Made by a program: the position numbers and the translations under genes
From: Adiantum capillus-veneris
Lineage: Eukaryota > Streptophyta > Polypodiopsida > Polypodiales > Pteridaceae
Reading direction: 5' to 3'
Length of the DNA stretch: 64,000 bases
Assembly (NCBI GenBank): GCA_014529385.2
Contig: CM043948.1
Coordinates: 21,205,951-21,269,950 of the forward strand
The notes under the pieces: model-generated
The model's input: only the letters and a program-made list of their open reading frames with translations
What the model was told of the DNA's origin: nothing
Databases searched by the model: none
Shown: piece after piece, positions 1 to 10,313 of the stretch
Layout of the letters: each line of letters begins with the position of its first letter
How positions within the stretch are numbered: the stretch's first letter is position 1

Positions 1-272
1 AAACAAAAAATATGGGGATGACCAGTGATTAAAGAACAACCTATGGTACAGTAGGGGTGCAATTATGAGACTGGAGCGGAAAGCGTGTTTTAGCCAGGTT
101 TTGACCAAAATGACAAATTTCTGGTAAACAGAGCAAATGGAGTCCAAATCAAGAAATTTTTGAGCCTAAACTGCATCTTGCAAAAAGATAGGAACACATG
201 TCAAATTTCATGAAAAATGGTTCAGGGACTTCCACTATAAGAAATTTTCACCCCATTTTTAGCTCATTCTCA

Positions 273-464
273 CTATTGACTTTGTGGAGAGAGCTTCTGC
301 CACCTAGAGCGGATCGACCTTCCAGCAGCTTCTACGATGCGCATGTCTACCCGACCAGCTCCAGACATGAGAGGTAGGCTCACCACCTTGAGCTTTTCGC
401 GCATGTTTGTCATTCTGTCGCGAAAACTAGCGTAGAAGTCACGTACAAAGCGAGCGGTAGAGTC
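273..464 (-). pseudogene. possible terminal exon of an unidentified gene
   Basis: A 63-codon open stretch follows a good 3' splice-acceptor context (pyrimidine-rich tract ending TTGCAG) and ends at a stop near 273. It begins DSTARFVRDFYASF and is basic and arginine-rich. Base composition is more GC-rich than the flanking AT-rich DNA, which fits a captured or decayed gene piece. I do not recognise the protein family. No upstream exon could be linked. It may equally be a chance ORF inside a repeat. Confidence 0.25.
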
Positions 465-479
465 CTGCAAGTAGAAACG

Positions 480-1193
480 GCGGCCTAACGGCTAACCCGA
501 AAGCAACAAGACTTCATCGACAGCTTACACTAGTCTAGGAGACCAGTCCTCGATAGCCAAAGGCAGTGGGAAACCATCGGGAAAAACCCTAATTCCCAGA
601 AACCCGCAAGAGGCCACCAAATGGGAAATCAGCGAAACGGTGACCAAATGCTACCAAAATTTATGGGTAGGAGCATCTCGACATGCTCGATGAGTCCATA
701 TGACCCGCATGACCAAAAAGTGACCCGTATCGGCACTAAACCTCAGAAACGACATCAGACACACAAAGCGTCAAAATGCACTTGTGGCCAAACCGCAGTC
801 CGTTTGCCACCAAACTTCACGAGCGGCTTTCCTAGACCATCAACAACCAAGTATTATGGTGGTAGACCACCACAAATCATCAAAGGTATGTAAACGCCAC
901 CACGGGTGCTTCTAGAGAGAAAAATTGCCAAATGGAGCTCCGGTGAAGCCAAAGTCAACAAAAACCATACGGTAAGGATCCCCAACGGATTGGGAAGCTA
1001 TGGAGACCAACATCGAGGAATTTCATCGCCAAAAAGCACTCCAAAAGTCAGAAAACGGCTCGCAGGCTCTGAAGTCCACACAGGGAGTTATACTCTATCC
1101 ATTTGACTTTTTTTATTGAAATTAGGCTAAACAGGGACTAAGGGGGGCAAAGGGCAAGCACTGGGAGCACTAACACTGAAAAAATCATCAGGA
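480..1193. other. intergenic or element 5' region, no gene seen
   Basis: Moderately GC-rich sequence without a convincing coding frame. It leads into the palindrome array and may be the outer part of the element that carries the array. A short stretch near 360-385 (minus strand) resembles a stretch near 63,920-63,945 (plus strand), weakly supporting a shared origin of the two window ends. Confidence 0.3.
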
Positions 1194-3135
1194 GACATCC
1201 CACGCGTAGGATGTCTCAAGGGCATTTTTGGCACAAAACCCAACAATTCTTCATATGCATGGAAAAATGCAAATTTAGGGCATAAAGGCACTAATGGGCC
1301 ATTGACCTACCAAATCTTGTCCAAATCTCATGAAACCTGCCAACACATTCATATACACATCAGCTAACTTTCTGTGTGGTAAGGGAGTAAAAATGAGGAA
1401 TAAGACATCCTACGCGTAGGATGTCTAATGGACCTTTTTCGCATGGAAGAAAAGTTTTGTCATTCCAGATTTGATTACCTCATCAACAAGAGCCCATATG
1501 TCAATTTTGAAGCCATTCTAATCACTTTTGACCCCCAACACCTTCAAGAAACACTTTTTGAGCCCAAAAACACCTCACAGAGCCCTACAGGCATCAAATC
1601 TTATCCAAATGCAAATCCAAGAACATGGCCATGTTCCATAGGCCAAGGACAACCCACAGAACAAAGTTTCATGCAATTCTGATGAAATAGACATCCTACG
1701 CGTAGGATGTCTTAAGCTTGAATTTAGCCTTCTGTGCAAGAAATGACATCATAGGAGCCAATACCATGATGCATTGAGCCCATACACCAAGTTTCAACCC
1801 ATTTGGACATCAATTGCTACCCATGATAGACAATCTACCCAAATTGTGACCTAAAGCCTAAATCAGTCAAAAAATCCACTTTTTGACATTCAAATTCAAA
1901 TCCAAGCTTATAACCATGTTCCATGAGCCTTACACTACCTACATGTCAAGTATGAACCAATTCTGAAGAAAAAGACATCCTACGCGTAGGATGTCTAGAT
2001 GGATTTTTTTGGCCAGCTTCACAAGTTCCTTTTAAGCTATAATTTCAATTTTCAAGTCATTTGGATAAGTAAAACTCAGTTTAGCAGATGATATGGAAAA
2101 AACGCTAACTTTGGATTGCTGAGTGCAACAGGATCTATGGCAGGCTCGAAGTCACCGGCAAAGAAGAAGAGAATGACAATCAAAGATTATCTGGACGAGG
2201 TGGAACCTTTTGTCATTCCAGAGAGAACACTAAAGCCCACCTATTGACCCACTCGTGACACACCGAAAAGACAAAAGACGGAGTGCCAAAAATGTAAAAT
2301 AGAAAAACTTATGATTCTGAGCACATTTATGCATGAAAATTGGTAGAAATGGTTGAAAACCAGTACTAGAGACTTGGGATGCTTGTGAATCAATTCTGTC
2401 AAAAAAATCATCAGCAGACATCATACGCGTAAATGATGTATGAAGGGTGATCTGAAAGCAAATTTGAACTTTTGACTTTATACCCATCCTCTACATGTTG
2501 TGTTGAGCACATACACCAAATTTCATATCATTTGGACATATAGATTGAGAATTAAGGGATTTTACTCTTTCAAGGGATTTCGTTGTCAAAAAGTGGTGAT
2601 TTTGAGCAATTTTGACATCCAAAATTCGTTGTGATCACATATTCTTGTTGTATGCATCAAGGAGCACATGTGGTAGAAAAAGAACTGAATTCTGACCACT
2701 TGGACATCATAAGTGTATGATGTCTTAGAGGTCAAATCTAAGGCCAAAAGTTACATCTGAGTGCACCCTTGTGATCTACAACTTTTAGGAATAATATGGG
2801 CCAAATTTCATCAAAATTGAAGCATTTTTTAGCTTGCAAAGACCACAAGGAGCATCTAGGCAAAGTAAAGTCTTAAAGTGATCATAACTTGCTTAGAAAG
2901 TGTCAAAATTCAGTTTTGAAACTTGTTGTGAGTTGCCAATATAGAGAGGAACATCTAGATTGAAATTCACTTCATTCTGATCAAATAGACATCATACAAG
3001 TATGATTTCTCAAGGGCACTTTTAGGGACTAAAAATGAAATCTGAGCATACCAGGGTGTTAAACACAACAAGACAAGCTCACAGACTAAATTTTGTCAAA
3101 ATTCAAGCATATAGACATTATACATGTATAATGTC
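1194..3135. repeat. palindrome-bearing ~285-bp tandem array, left part
   Basis: Eight 22-23-nt inverted repeats start at 1194, 1404, 1690, 1974, 2417, 2703, 2988 and 3114. Spacings are 210, 286, 284, 443, 286, 285 and 126. The copies at 1404, 1690 and 1974 are identical perfect palindromes with half-site GACATCCTACG. The copy at 3114 is also perfect but has half-site GACATTATACA. DNA between palindromes is only weakly conserved, but recurring words such as CATTTGGACAT about 110 bp after a palindrome show true tandem ancestry. No family is recognised. Confidence 0.85.
2137..2247 (+). pseudogene. short lysine-rich ORF start beside the palindrome array
   Basis: A 36-codon ORF starts ATG at 2137 and ends TGA at 2245. 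Its N-terminus, MAGSKSPAKKKRM, is lysine-rich. The start lies 142 nt after the palindrome at 1974. The upstream words GCTAACTTTG and AACAGGA, and the K-rich beginning, resemble those around the minus-strand start at 62,480. I read it as the remnant 5' end of the same element ORF, cut short by an early stop. Function unknown. Confidence 0.35.
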
Positions 3136-3198
3136 TAATGCCAAGATTTGAAAGTCAAAATTCACTTTTGACCTTGTAGGAGGGTTGGAAATGATGTT

Positions 3199-4342
3199 TT
3201 GACACTAGTTCTGTAATCGGACACTCAAGTGTCGTGGGACGTACTAAAGTGTCTTGTAAATAGACAAACTTTGCATAAACTTTACAACATTTAAATTTTG
3301 TCAAATTTTACTTTCAACTAATTTTAACCAAAGCCCATGCCTTGAAAATGACCTTGGAATTTTGTCTCGGCAAAAAAAAATATTAAAATTTACATAATTT
3401 AAGCAATTTTTCGCACCAATTTATGGAATTAACTAGTTTGACTAAGGAGTCCTGAGCATGGGGGAGGGGGAGAAATTGGCAACTGTTTGATCAACCAAGC
3501 AATCCAAGGGCTCTCATGAGCTTCCCCAATCAAAAGTAGATCTCAAACATACGGTTTAAAACCTGCAATTTGAACCAGCACAGAAAACCGAAACTCTCTG
3601 GATTCAAAACCTGCGCAAAACGGAGCTGAAAACAAGCGCCTGCGTTTTGCTTTTTTTCCATCCAAGAGGCTATGAATTGGATCATCTCGCCATGGCAGGA
3701 CCTTCTAGCTAGCCTACGTGGATCCATGCTTTTCAAAGTATCATGCAATGTCTGGATATGATCACATGGGTGTTAGTGCCAAGCAAGTTGTGCGATCTCT
3801 TCATCGGCCAGTGGAAGTTTGACATTCTCATTTATGGTGAAATCAAGATTTTTGTCCCTTGGTTGTGATCCTCTTTCTTCGACTTGTATTTTACATTTAT
3901 ATATGCACTATATGAATTGATGTCAACATGTTCTCTTACGTGCAGCTTTGAGTTGCTGTTTTGATAAATCCAGCCAAAAGTAAGGTATTGTTTCATTGCA
4001 AAAATGATTTTTCATGTGGTAATCATTGGTCATGTTAAATTCCCTAGCTTGTATAGAGGTCTCGTGAATTAGTGTTTGTATAGTTGTTTTTTTTCGTGCA
4101 GAAAATGCCGTATGCGCAGGAGTTAGTGTGCTGTTTTATACCATGTTCACTTTGGGAGGATTTATGAAAAGGTCATCTTCATTTTGTGGGGAGTCTAATT
4201 TTTTTATTCAAGTCCTTATCTTGTATATAACACTCCCTCCAAAGCTAGTGGTCAAATGTTATACAACAAAGACGATAGATTTTTAATAAAAACACTTAAA
4301 AAGGATACTAAAGTGTCCTTTTTGGTACCAAATCAGTGTTAA
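3199..4342. mobile_element. non-autonomous inverted-repeat transposon, older copy
   Basis: The left end reads TTGACACTAGTTCTGTAATC. The right end, reverse-complemented, begins TTAACACTGATTTGGTACC. Both resemble the ends of the element at 5109-6455, including the following GGACACT word. The flanks are TTGA on the left (a one-base change from TTAA) and TTAA on the right. Removing it reduces the gap between flanking palindromes from 1266 to about 122 bp, matching the 126-bp spacing seen elsewhere. No transposase is encoded. The CACTA-like ends next to TTAA leave the superfamily open (CACTA or piggyBac-like). Confidence 0.65.
3946..3979 (+). other. possible captured micro-exon with splice signals
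   Basis: The segment is preceded by a pyrimidine-containing tract ending TTACGTGCAG and followed directly by GTAAGG. A second acceptor-like tract, poly-T then CGTGCAG, ends at 4101. The layout acceptor, 34-bp exon, donor, ~120-bp intron, acceptor looks like plant gene structure. It lies inside the 3199-4342 element, so it may be a host gene fragment acquired by that element. No protein identity could be assigned to the exon. Confidence 0.25.
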
Positions 4343-4379
4343 GCATGTTTGCAAAATTTTATGTCATTTTGAGCCAAAA

Positions 4380-4788
4380 GACATTATATGCGTATGATGT
4401 CTTAGGGACCCTATTTGGGTCAAAACAAACATTTGGGCATACCTCAATGTCCTAGAGCATAAAAGAAGTCTCTAGCCAAATTTTCATTGCATTTGGAGCT
4501 CATTTGAGCTTGTAAAGGCCAGAAGAGAAATCTTGATAGATTCATGCTTGTATTGGTAACAACTTGTCTAAAAAATTTCCAAATTGAATTCTAAAAGTTG
4601 CTGCTTGAGTGATAAGGAATCATTGGGATAAAAAAGAAAATACTTTATACGCGTATAATGTCTAAAATGTCAAAATAGAGGTCATCATCACAAACTGAGA
4701 CTTGCAGTGGGTAGAAGACATCAAGAGAAGTCTATAGTTTAAGTTTGGAGAAAATTTGAGTCAGGAGACATTATACGCATATAAAGCC
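4380..4788. repeat. palindrome array, continuation
   Basis: Three further decayed copies start at 4380, 4641 and 4767, with spacings 261 and 126. They keep cores such as TATACGCGTATA but have mismatched outer arms, so they look older than the perfect copies near 1.4-2.0 kb. They continue the array on the other side of the inserted element at 3199-4342. Confidence 0.7.
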
Positions 4789-4856
4789 TCTAGGCATAGG
4801 TTGAGTTAGAAAAAAATTGTTTTGGCCATAACTTGAGCTTCCAGTATCCGATTCAA

Positions 4857-4990
4857 AAACCTTGAACAACCATTAAAGACCCTTACGGGATCATTCACTA
4901 TTGGATAGCGCTCTATGAATTTTTGTGTAAACCTTGAACAACCATTAAAGACCCCTACGGGGTCATTCACTGTTGGTTAGCGCTCACAAA
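4857..4990. repeat. 72-bp tandem duplication
   Basis: The phrase CTTGAACAACCATTAAAGAC occurs at 4861 and again at 4933, followed in both copies by CATTCACT and TAGCGCTC. The two copies differ by a few substitutions. It is a simple local duplication between the palindrome array and the next transposon. Confidence 0.85.
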
Positions 4991-5108
4991 AATTTTGTTC
5001 TAGGCCTCAAAATGCATCTACAAGTTAGGGGTGTCCAAAAGTGAGAATTTTGAGAAAATGATCGTCGTAGTTTTGGACATAGTTTCGACTTTTCCCTAAC
5101 CAAAGCAC

Positions 5109-6455
5109 TTAACACTAGGTTGGTAACCTAACAGGACATAAAAGTGTCCTTTCAGGGTTTTGATAAAAACCTCCAAAACCATAGTAGATCCACTCATTTT
5201 GTAAAATCCTTTCATGAGGTTATAGTTCAAGGCCTACTACACATGGAAAAAATAAGAAACTTGTAAAATTTCTCATCTTTTGGTCACACCAAGCCTCCAA
5301 AGTTGATGGACCAGTACATTTTCATCAAAACAGTCATTTCTTATGTTTTGTTGCATAAAAATAAGATTAGGGATTTTTGTAGGGCTTGAGATAAATTCCC
5401 TAGTTAACTTCAATGGGTTGGTGATCAGAACATATGATTGCTTCTCACTCACTATTTTTTGTTTTGCCAAAAGAAATAGGTACAAAAAAGTTGAATTTTT
5501 ACCATTCTGTAGACCTATCATCAAAGTTTCTATAGCCACGCTCAATACAAATAATATATGCATGTTTTCTTAGTTCCCTATTGTCCTTTAGGTTCATAAG
5601 GAGCCATGGAGCATGTCAAAAGAATAATACATCTCTTACCAAGGGGAATCTTGGGGACAAAGATGAAGTGCTAAATACAGCAAACATGAAAAAACTGGGT
5701 TGAACATTATGAGTTGTAGAATCCCATAGAAAGTATTCAGTATCTAGCCAAATTTGATCCTTATGACTAGATATGGTTACTACCTACAAAATGCATGTAG
5801 TTGTCACAAGAAACTAACAATATTGAAAAAGCTATACTTGATATAATAGAATGTTTTGTTTTCTTCTATAATTGGAAAAATCAGCCATCGTTGTCTACTA
5901 TGCAAAATAGGGTATTAGGTGCCCCAAAACTCAAGGAATATTAGCTTTATGTTACAATATGCGACATAGAAAATCAAAACTGCATTTGGATATCATGAAA
6001 GCCACCAAAAAAATCATAGAAGAGCTAAAATTGGCTAAAAAACAGGATTTGATAATTTTTGTAATTTGGTCATAACTTACAATTTTAACATTTATTTCTC
6101 CCTAGAATCATCAGGACATGTTGAGGACTACTAAAGATAGCTCCCTAGCATTATAGACCTCACAAACATGAATTTTAGAGTGGTATAGTTGCAAAAAGTT
6201 GAAAAAAGCCAAAAACAGGACCCGTTTTTTCACACATTTTAGGTTGTGAAAAGTTGTGCAAGGACAAGGTTAAAGATGGAATTGATATTCCAAAAAAATG
6301 TCGAGTTTTTTTCAGCTCATGAGACAACTTTCTAGACAGATAGCACCTCAAAATCCATTTTGAAACTCTTGACATAATTCAAGGAAAATGGTCACTTAAC
6401 AGGACATAAAAGTGTCCTAGGACATAAAAGTGTCCCATTACCAACCTAGTGTTAA
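5109..6455. mobile_element. 1.35-kb inverted-repeat transposon with TTAA-type ends
   Basis: TTAACACTAGGTTGGTAA at 5109-5126 is the exact reverse complement of 6438-6455, an 18-bp perfect terminal inverted repeat. If TTAA is the target duplication, as in piggyBac-type insertion, the element ends are CACTAGG...CCTAGTG. Subterminal copies of GGACATAAAAGTGTCC, itself an imperfect palindrome, occur near both ends (about 5133, 6402 and 6419). The interior is AT-rich with no transposase, so it is non-autonomous. The CACTA terminus would suit the En/Spm superfamily, but the expected 3-bp duplication is not seen. Confidence 0.85.
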
Positions 6456-6509
6456 ACATAGTGGACTAAGTCTACTTACATCAAGCTAGAGCTCTTAATA
6501 CCAAACATC

Positions 6510-6815
6510 ATGTTCTCTTTAGAGTCAAACTCAGCTTATACAAGCTTCGAGATCCCAACAATAGAGGAGCATCCACCCTCAATGGATCTTCCAAACTTGC
6601 AGTTAATAAAGACCAATCTTGTTGAGAGAGTTTGGATAACAGGTCATGAGAGTGAAGGATTGTATAGATATGTTGACAACAATGAGGTCAACCTTTATAG
6701 GTGCTCAGAGCCATACCTAGAAGAGCTGACAAATTACAATCTCTTACATGTCTTTACATATGGAGCCAATTACCAATGGAAGTATATAGTTGCTGACAAT
6801 TATGGACGAGAATAG
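6510..6815 (+). pseudogene. pre-gag ORF of element A, unknown product
   Basis: An open frame of 101 codons starts MFSLESNSAYTSFEIPTIEE and carries no domain I recognise. It sits 55 bp after the inverted-repeat transposon and just before gag-like sequence, so it is probably the N-terminal part of gag or a separate leader ORF. The sequence continues in other frames up to about 7160, for example the stretch at 6964-7161 rich in E, R and N, so indels have broken the reading frame. Confidence 0.45.
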
Positions 6816-7165
6816 AGAGCTTTAGAAATCACAAACCAATGCACTGCATTAAAAAGGGGTGGATATTTGGTCAATGAAGTACCACAAATATCTCCACCAA
6901 ACACAATGATTCCTATGAGAATTCCAAAGAGGGATCCATCTGGATTCCTCTTTAAGAGAGATAATGAGAGATGAAGTGATCACAAAGATGGTAGACATGC
7001 CTCCTCAAATGAATCTCCCTAATGAACCAATCTCCAATAGAATGACCAATCCCTTTGAAGAAGAAACTAAGCATAGTATAAGGCCTAAAGCGAGAGAAGG
7101 ATTGAGAGAGTCTATGGTTAGACTTGTAGACAATCGGCGAGTTAGACCATCCCAAATCTAGAGAT

Positions 7166-8287
7166 GGGTAAATATGAAATACACTAGAGATAAAGATCCG
7201 AGAGATCACGTAGCAGCTTTTAAAAGAGTAATTAGAGCAGAAGAAGTTTTGGATTTTGCAACACACAGTTTGTGGGATTTGGACGAACTCTAGAAGACAA
7301 CGCGGCTACATGGTTTGACTCAGTGGAAAGATGTGATTTTGAGACTCTAGATGAGCTGTTGAGGAATTAATTGAAGAGTTCTCGCAAAAAGGCATAGCTC
7401 ACAATACGGTCTTTCAAATTAAACAGAAAGAAGGTGAGTCAATACAAAAAGCGGCATTACAACTCAAGAGATATGTCAAGTTTTGTCCAGGAGTGGAACT
7501 TCCTACACAAGCATGGTTAATGCTGATCTTTATTTAAGAAATGAGACATGTGAGTCTTCAAAAGGATCTGGATATGATTAGGAGCATGACGCTAAACAAA
7601 CTGATCAAAGAAACTCTTTATCTGGTGGATAACTATGAACAATATAAAGAAAATGACTGTAAGAGTCAAGAGGATGACACATTCTCTCAGCACAGTGATT
7701 CATAGATGAGTGAGTCCATTACAAAACAAGCGGCACCTATCAATTGAGAAAATTTTATCAAAAAAATGGTCAAGAGGTTAGGTCCTCTTGTAAATGTTGA
7801 TCAGAGGGAGCTTAAGTGGTGCGAAATTGAGAGGAAACAAAAAAACCATACGAGAGAAGAGTGTTACTATGGCATGTATTATGCTAGGGAAAGGTATGTA
7901 CAAACTACTCTAGTAGCACCTCCTCCACCTAGATACGTTACGAGGAATACACCAATTCTAGGAGGAGTTGCAAGGCCACAGCTTGTCTTAGAACAACAAC
8001 CTACACTGCCAAGTGCTAGAATTCCTATAGACATGAGATACATGCCAATGATGGAAGTATCTAATAAACAAGCATTAATACGAGCTACAATGTATTATAA
8101 CAACCAAAGTGGGTACTGCCCTTCAAAGAAACAAAAGATGAGAGAAACACATGGAGTGGTGAGGATGGTACAACCTCCACCTCTTGCGTTTTTACCTGAA
8201 GAAAGAAGGTATGAGATGGACAAAAGGATATTGCGGTTCATTGTGAATAGAGGCTTAGCTAGGTCAGAGCCTATTTATAGCCAATAG
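7166..8287 (+). pseudogene. gag polyprotein remnant (element A)
   Basis: Frames around 7170-7770 read like a plant gypsy gag capsid domain: DPRDHVAAFKRVIRAEE, then NAATWFDSVERCDFETLDEL, then EFSQKGIAHNTVFQIKQKEG. These correspond to the usual D-H-V-AF, A--WF and F----KQ--GES blocks. At least two frameshifts and several stops interrupt it. The open frame 7766-8287 is proline- and methionine-rich and would be the linker leading to the zinc knuckles. Family assignment rests on remembered gag patterns. Confidence 0.6.
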
Positions 8288-8290
8288 GAA

Positions 8291-8479
8291 TTGCAAGAAG
8301 AAGCTCCTCAACTAGAGATAGATTGTCACAAAAGCCATGGCAACCACTTGGTCAAACAATGTCCTCAGATAAAGATCACACAAGTAAACGCCTATTGTCT
8401 TGAATATGATGTCATTCACTTGATCCCCAATTGTCCGAAAAACCCAAACCGAGTCAAAAAGATAATAACAAATGTCTAA
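8291..8479 (+). pseudogene. degenerate zinc-knuckle segment (element A)
   Basis: The frame contains CHKSHGNHLVKQC and then CLEYDVIHLIPNC, both spaced like CX2CX4HX4C nucleocapsid knuckles but lacking the second cysteine. Placement after gag and before the protease suits a nucleic-acid-binding nucleocapsid. Missing ligands imply loss of zinc binding. Confidence 0.5.
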
Positions 8480-9021
8480 GGAATTTTTGAGCTACCCAGT
8501 AGCTCAGAAAATGAAAACGTTGTACCAATTCAAGTGGTTACAAGAGTGCAAGCTCAAAAGGAAGCTACAAAGAATCCAAAGATCGCAAAAATGGAAATTG
8601 ACACGAGTCCGGAGACAGACGCACCTAGTAAAAAAACCAAGAGAAAACAGAATAGCTAGAAAGCCTAGGATGAAAGAACGAAGGGAAGGAGAGCAGAAAT
8701 CGTTAGTTGAGGAGCTTACCCAAGTGAAAGAGAAGATAAGACAACATGAGGAAAGGGTTGCGCCTTCTCTTGCAGAAATGTATCAACCTCCAAAAGAACC
8801 ATCCACATATGAGAAACTGAGAAGTGTTGGTTCATTCAGGTGGATCAGTGTTGGTCAAGAAGGTTGATGAGCCATTAGATGCCCTCCTAAAAACCTATGA
8901 AACATGGATAAAAAACAACCGAACCCAAGAACAAAGGTGGATGACATATCCATATGCGGAACTAGAAAAGAACATGCTTGAAATGTGTAAGAAAATGATT
9001 CAAACAGTCCAAGCTTTATGA
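8472..9021 (+). pseudogene. K/R/E-rich linker coding remnant (element A)
   Basis: Two overlapping frames (8472-8867 and 8824-9021) encode strongly charged, probably coiled-coil sequence such as EELTQVKEKIRQHEERV, followed by AELEKNMLEMCKKMIQ. It lies between the zinc knuckles and the pre-protease region and is probably polyprotein linker. The overlap suggests one indel near 8850. No catalytic motif is visible. Confidence 0.4.
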
Positions 9022-9380
9022 GAACCACCAGTTGGAAAACCTAAGGGTGTGATCCTTGTCCCACCTACACCAATAATTTCCACCAAACAGAGAACAAAAA
9101 GAGCCAGATTCCAGTGAGAGGAGCACGGACAAAAGCTCAAGGACCTCAAATTAGAGCCAAGGATAGTGTTGAATACCATGGATAACTCTTCCACGGGATT
9201 TCACATAGCTATACATAAGAGTTGTAAAGAAATAGATGGTCTTTACAAATTGTGGAAATAAGTCAGAGAGGCCAATGAAGAAAGTGAAATAAGAAGACGA
9301 GTAAACCAAATGGGCGATGGAAGAGGAGTGTCTCTTCCAACAATAGAGTAATTTGAGGTGTATCTCAAATGAATCTATAA

Positions 9381-10313
9381 GTGGAATCATATTGCGGAGA
9401 CAAAGGATATGTACAGTCTATTGATAGTCAACCTCATTCACTAAGAACACTATCATCCTATACGGGCGAGTACGAGGCCAAGTCAGAGGTTGTTGCAGTC
9501 CCATCACAAAGATTGTCTCCCAACAAGGTAATCAATTCAAAAAGATTGATAGACATTTTGTCGACACCAGTCACCTGTACAATAACGTTAGCTGAGTTGC
9601 TCAGAATAATACAACCAAACATGTGGGCTATTGTGGAAAAATGCCTAGAGAAATTTGGCATTTAAACAAGGTCGGGTAGTACTATGAGGGAGAAGATGGA
9701 AACACCACTCCTCCTCTAGAATATGGAAATCTTTGACTATGGAGTTGGAGTTGCCATTGCAACAAAAGAGGTCTAGAAAAAATGGGGAAAACTAGCAATG
9801 AGGGCTACTAGGATGAAACTGCATCTTGCTGACGGACACATGGAAAGTCCCATATGACTGTTAGAATAAGCATTTGTTACTTCTTGTGGCATTGAATATT
9901 AAAAAAACTTTGCTATTATTGACTTTGGCAAGAAGAACAACCATGATATCATTCTAAGAAGACCATTCATGAGAGAATTGAAAATGGTCCAAGATTGGGG
10001 ATATGACTATATCTACCTGAGACATATGGAAACCACAACAAGGATAAATCTAAAGGATCATACTTACAGGGATGTGATGAGAACACCTATGGAGGAGTTT
10101 GATTCCACTATTGTAGCAAGATCAAAACTTCCATCATGGTTGGGTAAGCCTAAAGAATTGTCGATGTGTGGAGCTTTGCAATGTGGAAGTTTTAAGCGAG
10201 AGGAATACATACTAGAAAGGGAAATCGAAGATAATGATTACATCCCAGAACCCTTTCCTAAGGAAGCTTTAGAGCCTTGGATGGGAACACATCTTGATGT
10301 GTGCGCTATTTAA
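9381..10313 (+). pseudogene. retropepsin region remnant (element A)
   Basis: 9381-9665 ends with DILSTPVTCTITLAELLRII, resembling the TPVT-x-LxELL segment that precedes the protease in several plant gypsy polyproteins. In 9840-10,313 the frame reads NNHDIILRRPFMREL and then DWGYDYIYLRH, matching the C-terminal retropepsin block (IILGRPF/W) and its extension. The active-site D-S/T-G triad is not visible. Stops and frame changes at 9663 and about 9700-9960 break it. The tail to 10,313 is acidic. Confidence 0.6.

Noticed and set aside
1194-4788. CRISPR-like array
   Set aside because: Repeats are palindromes at ~285 bp spacing with diverged, mutually related spacers in plant nuclear DNA; no cas genes.
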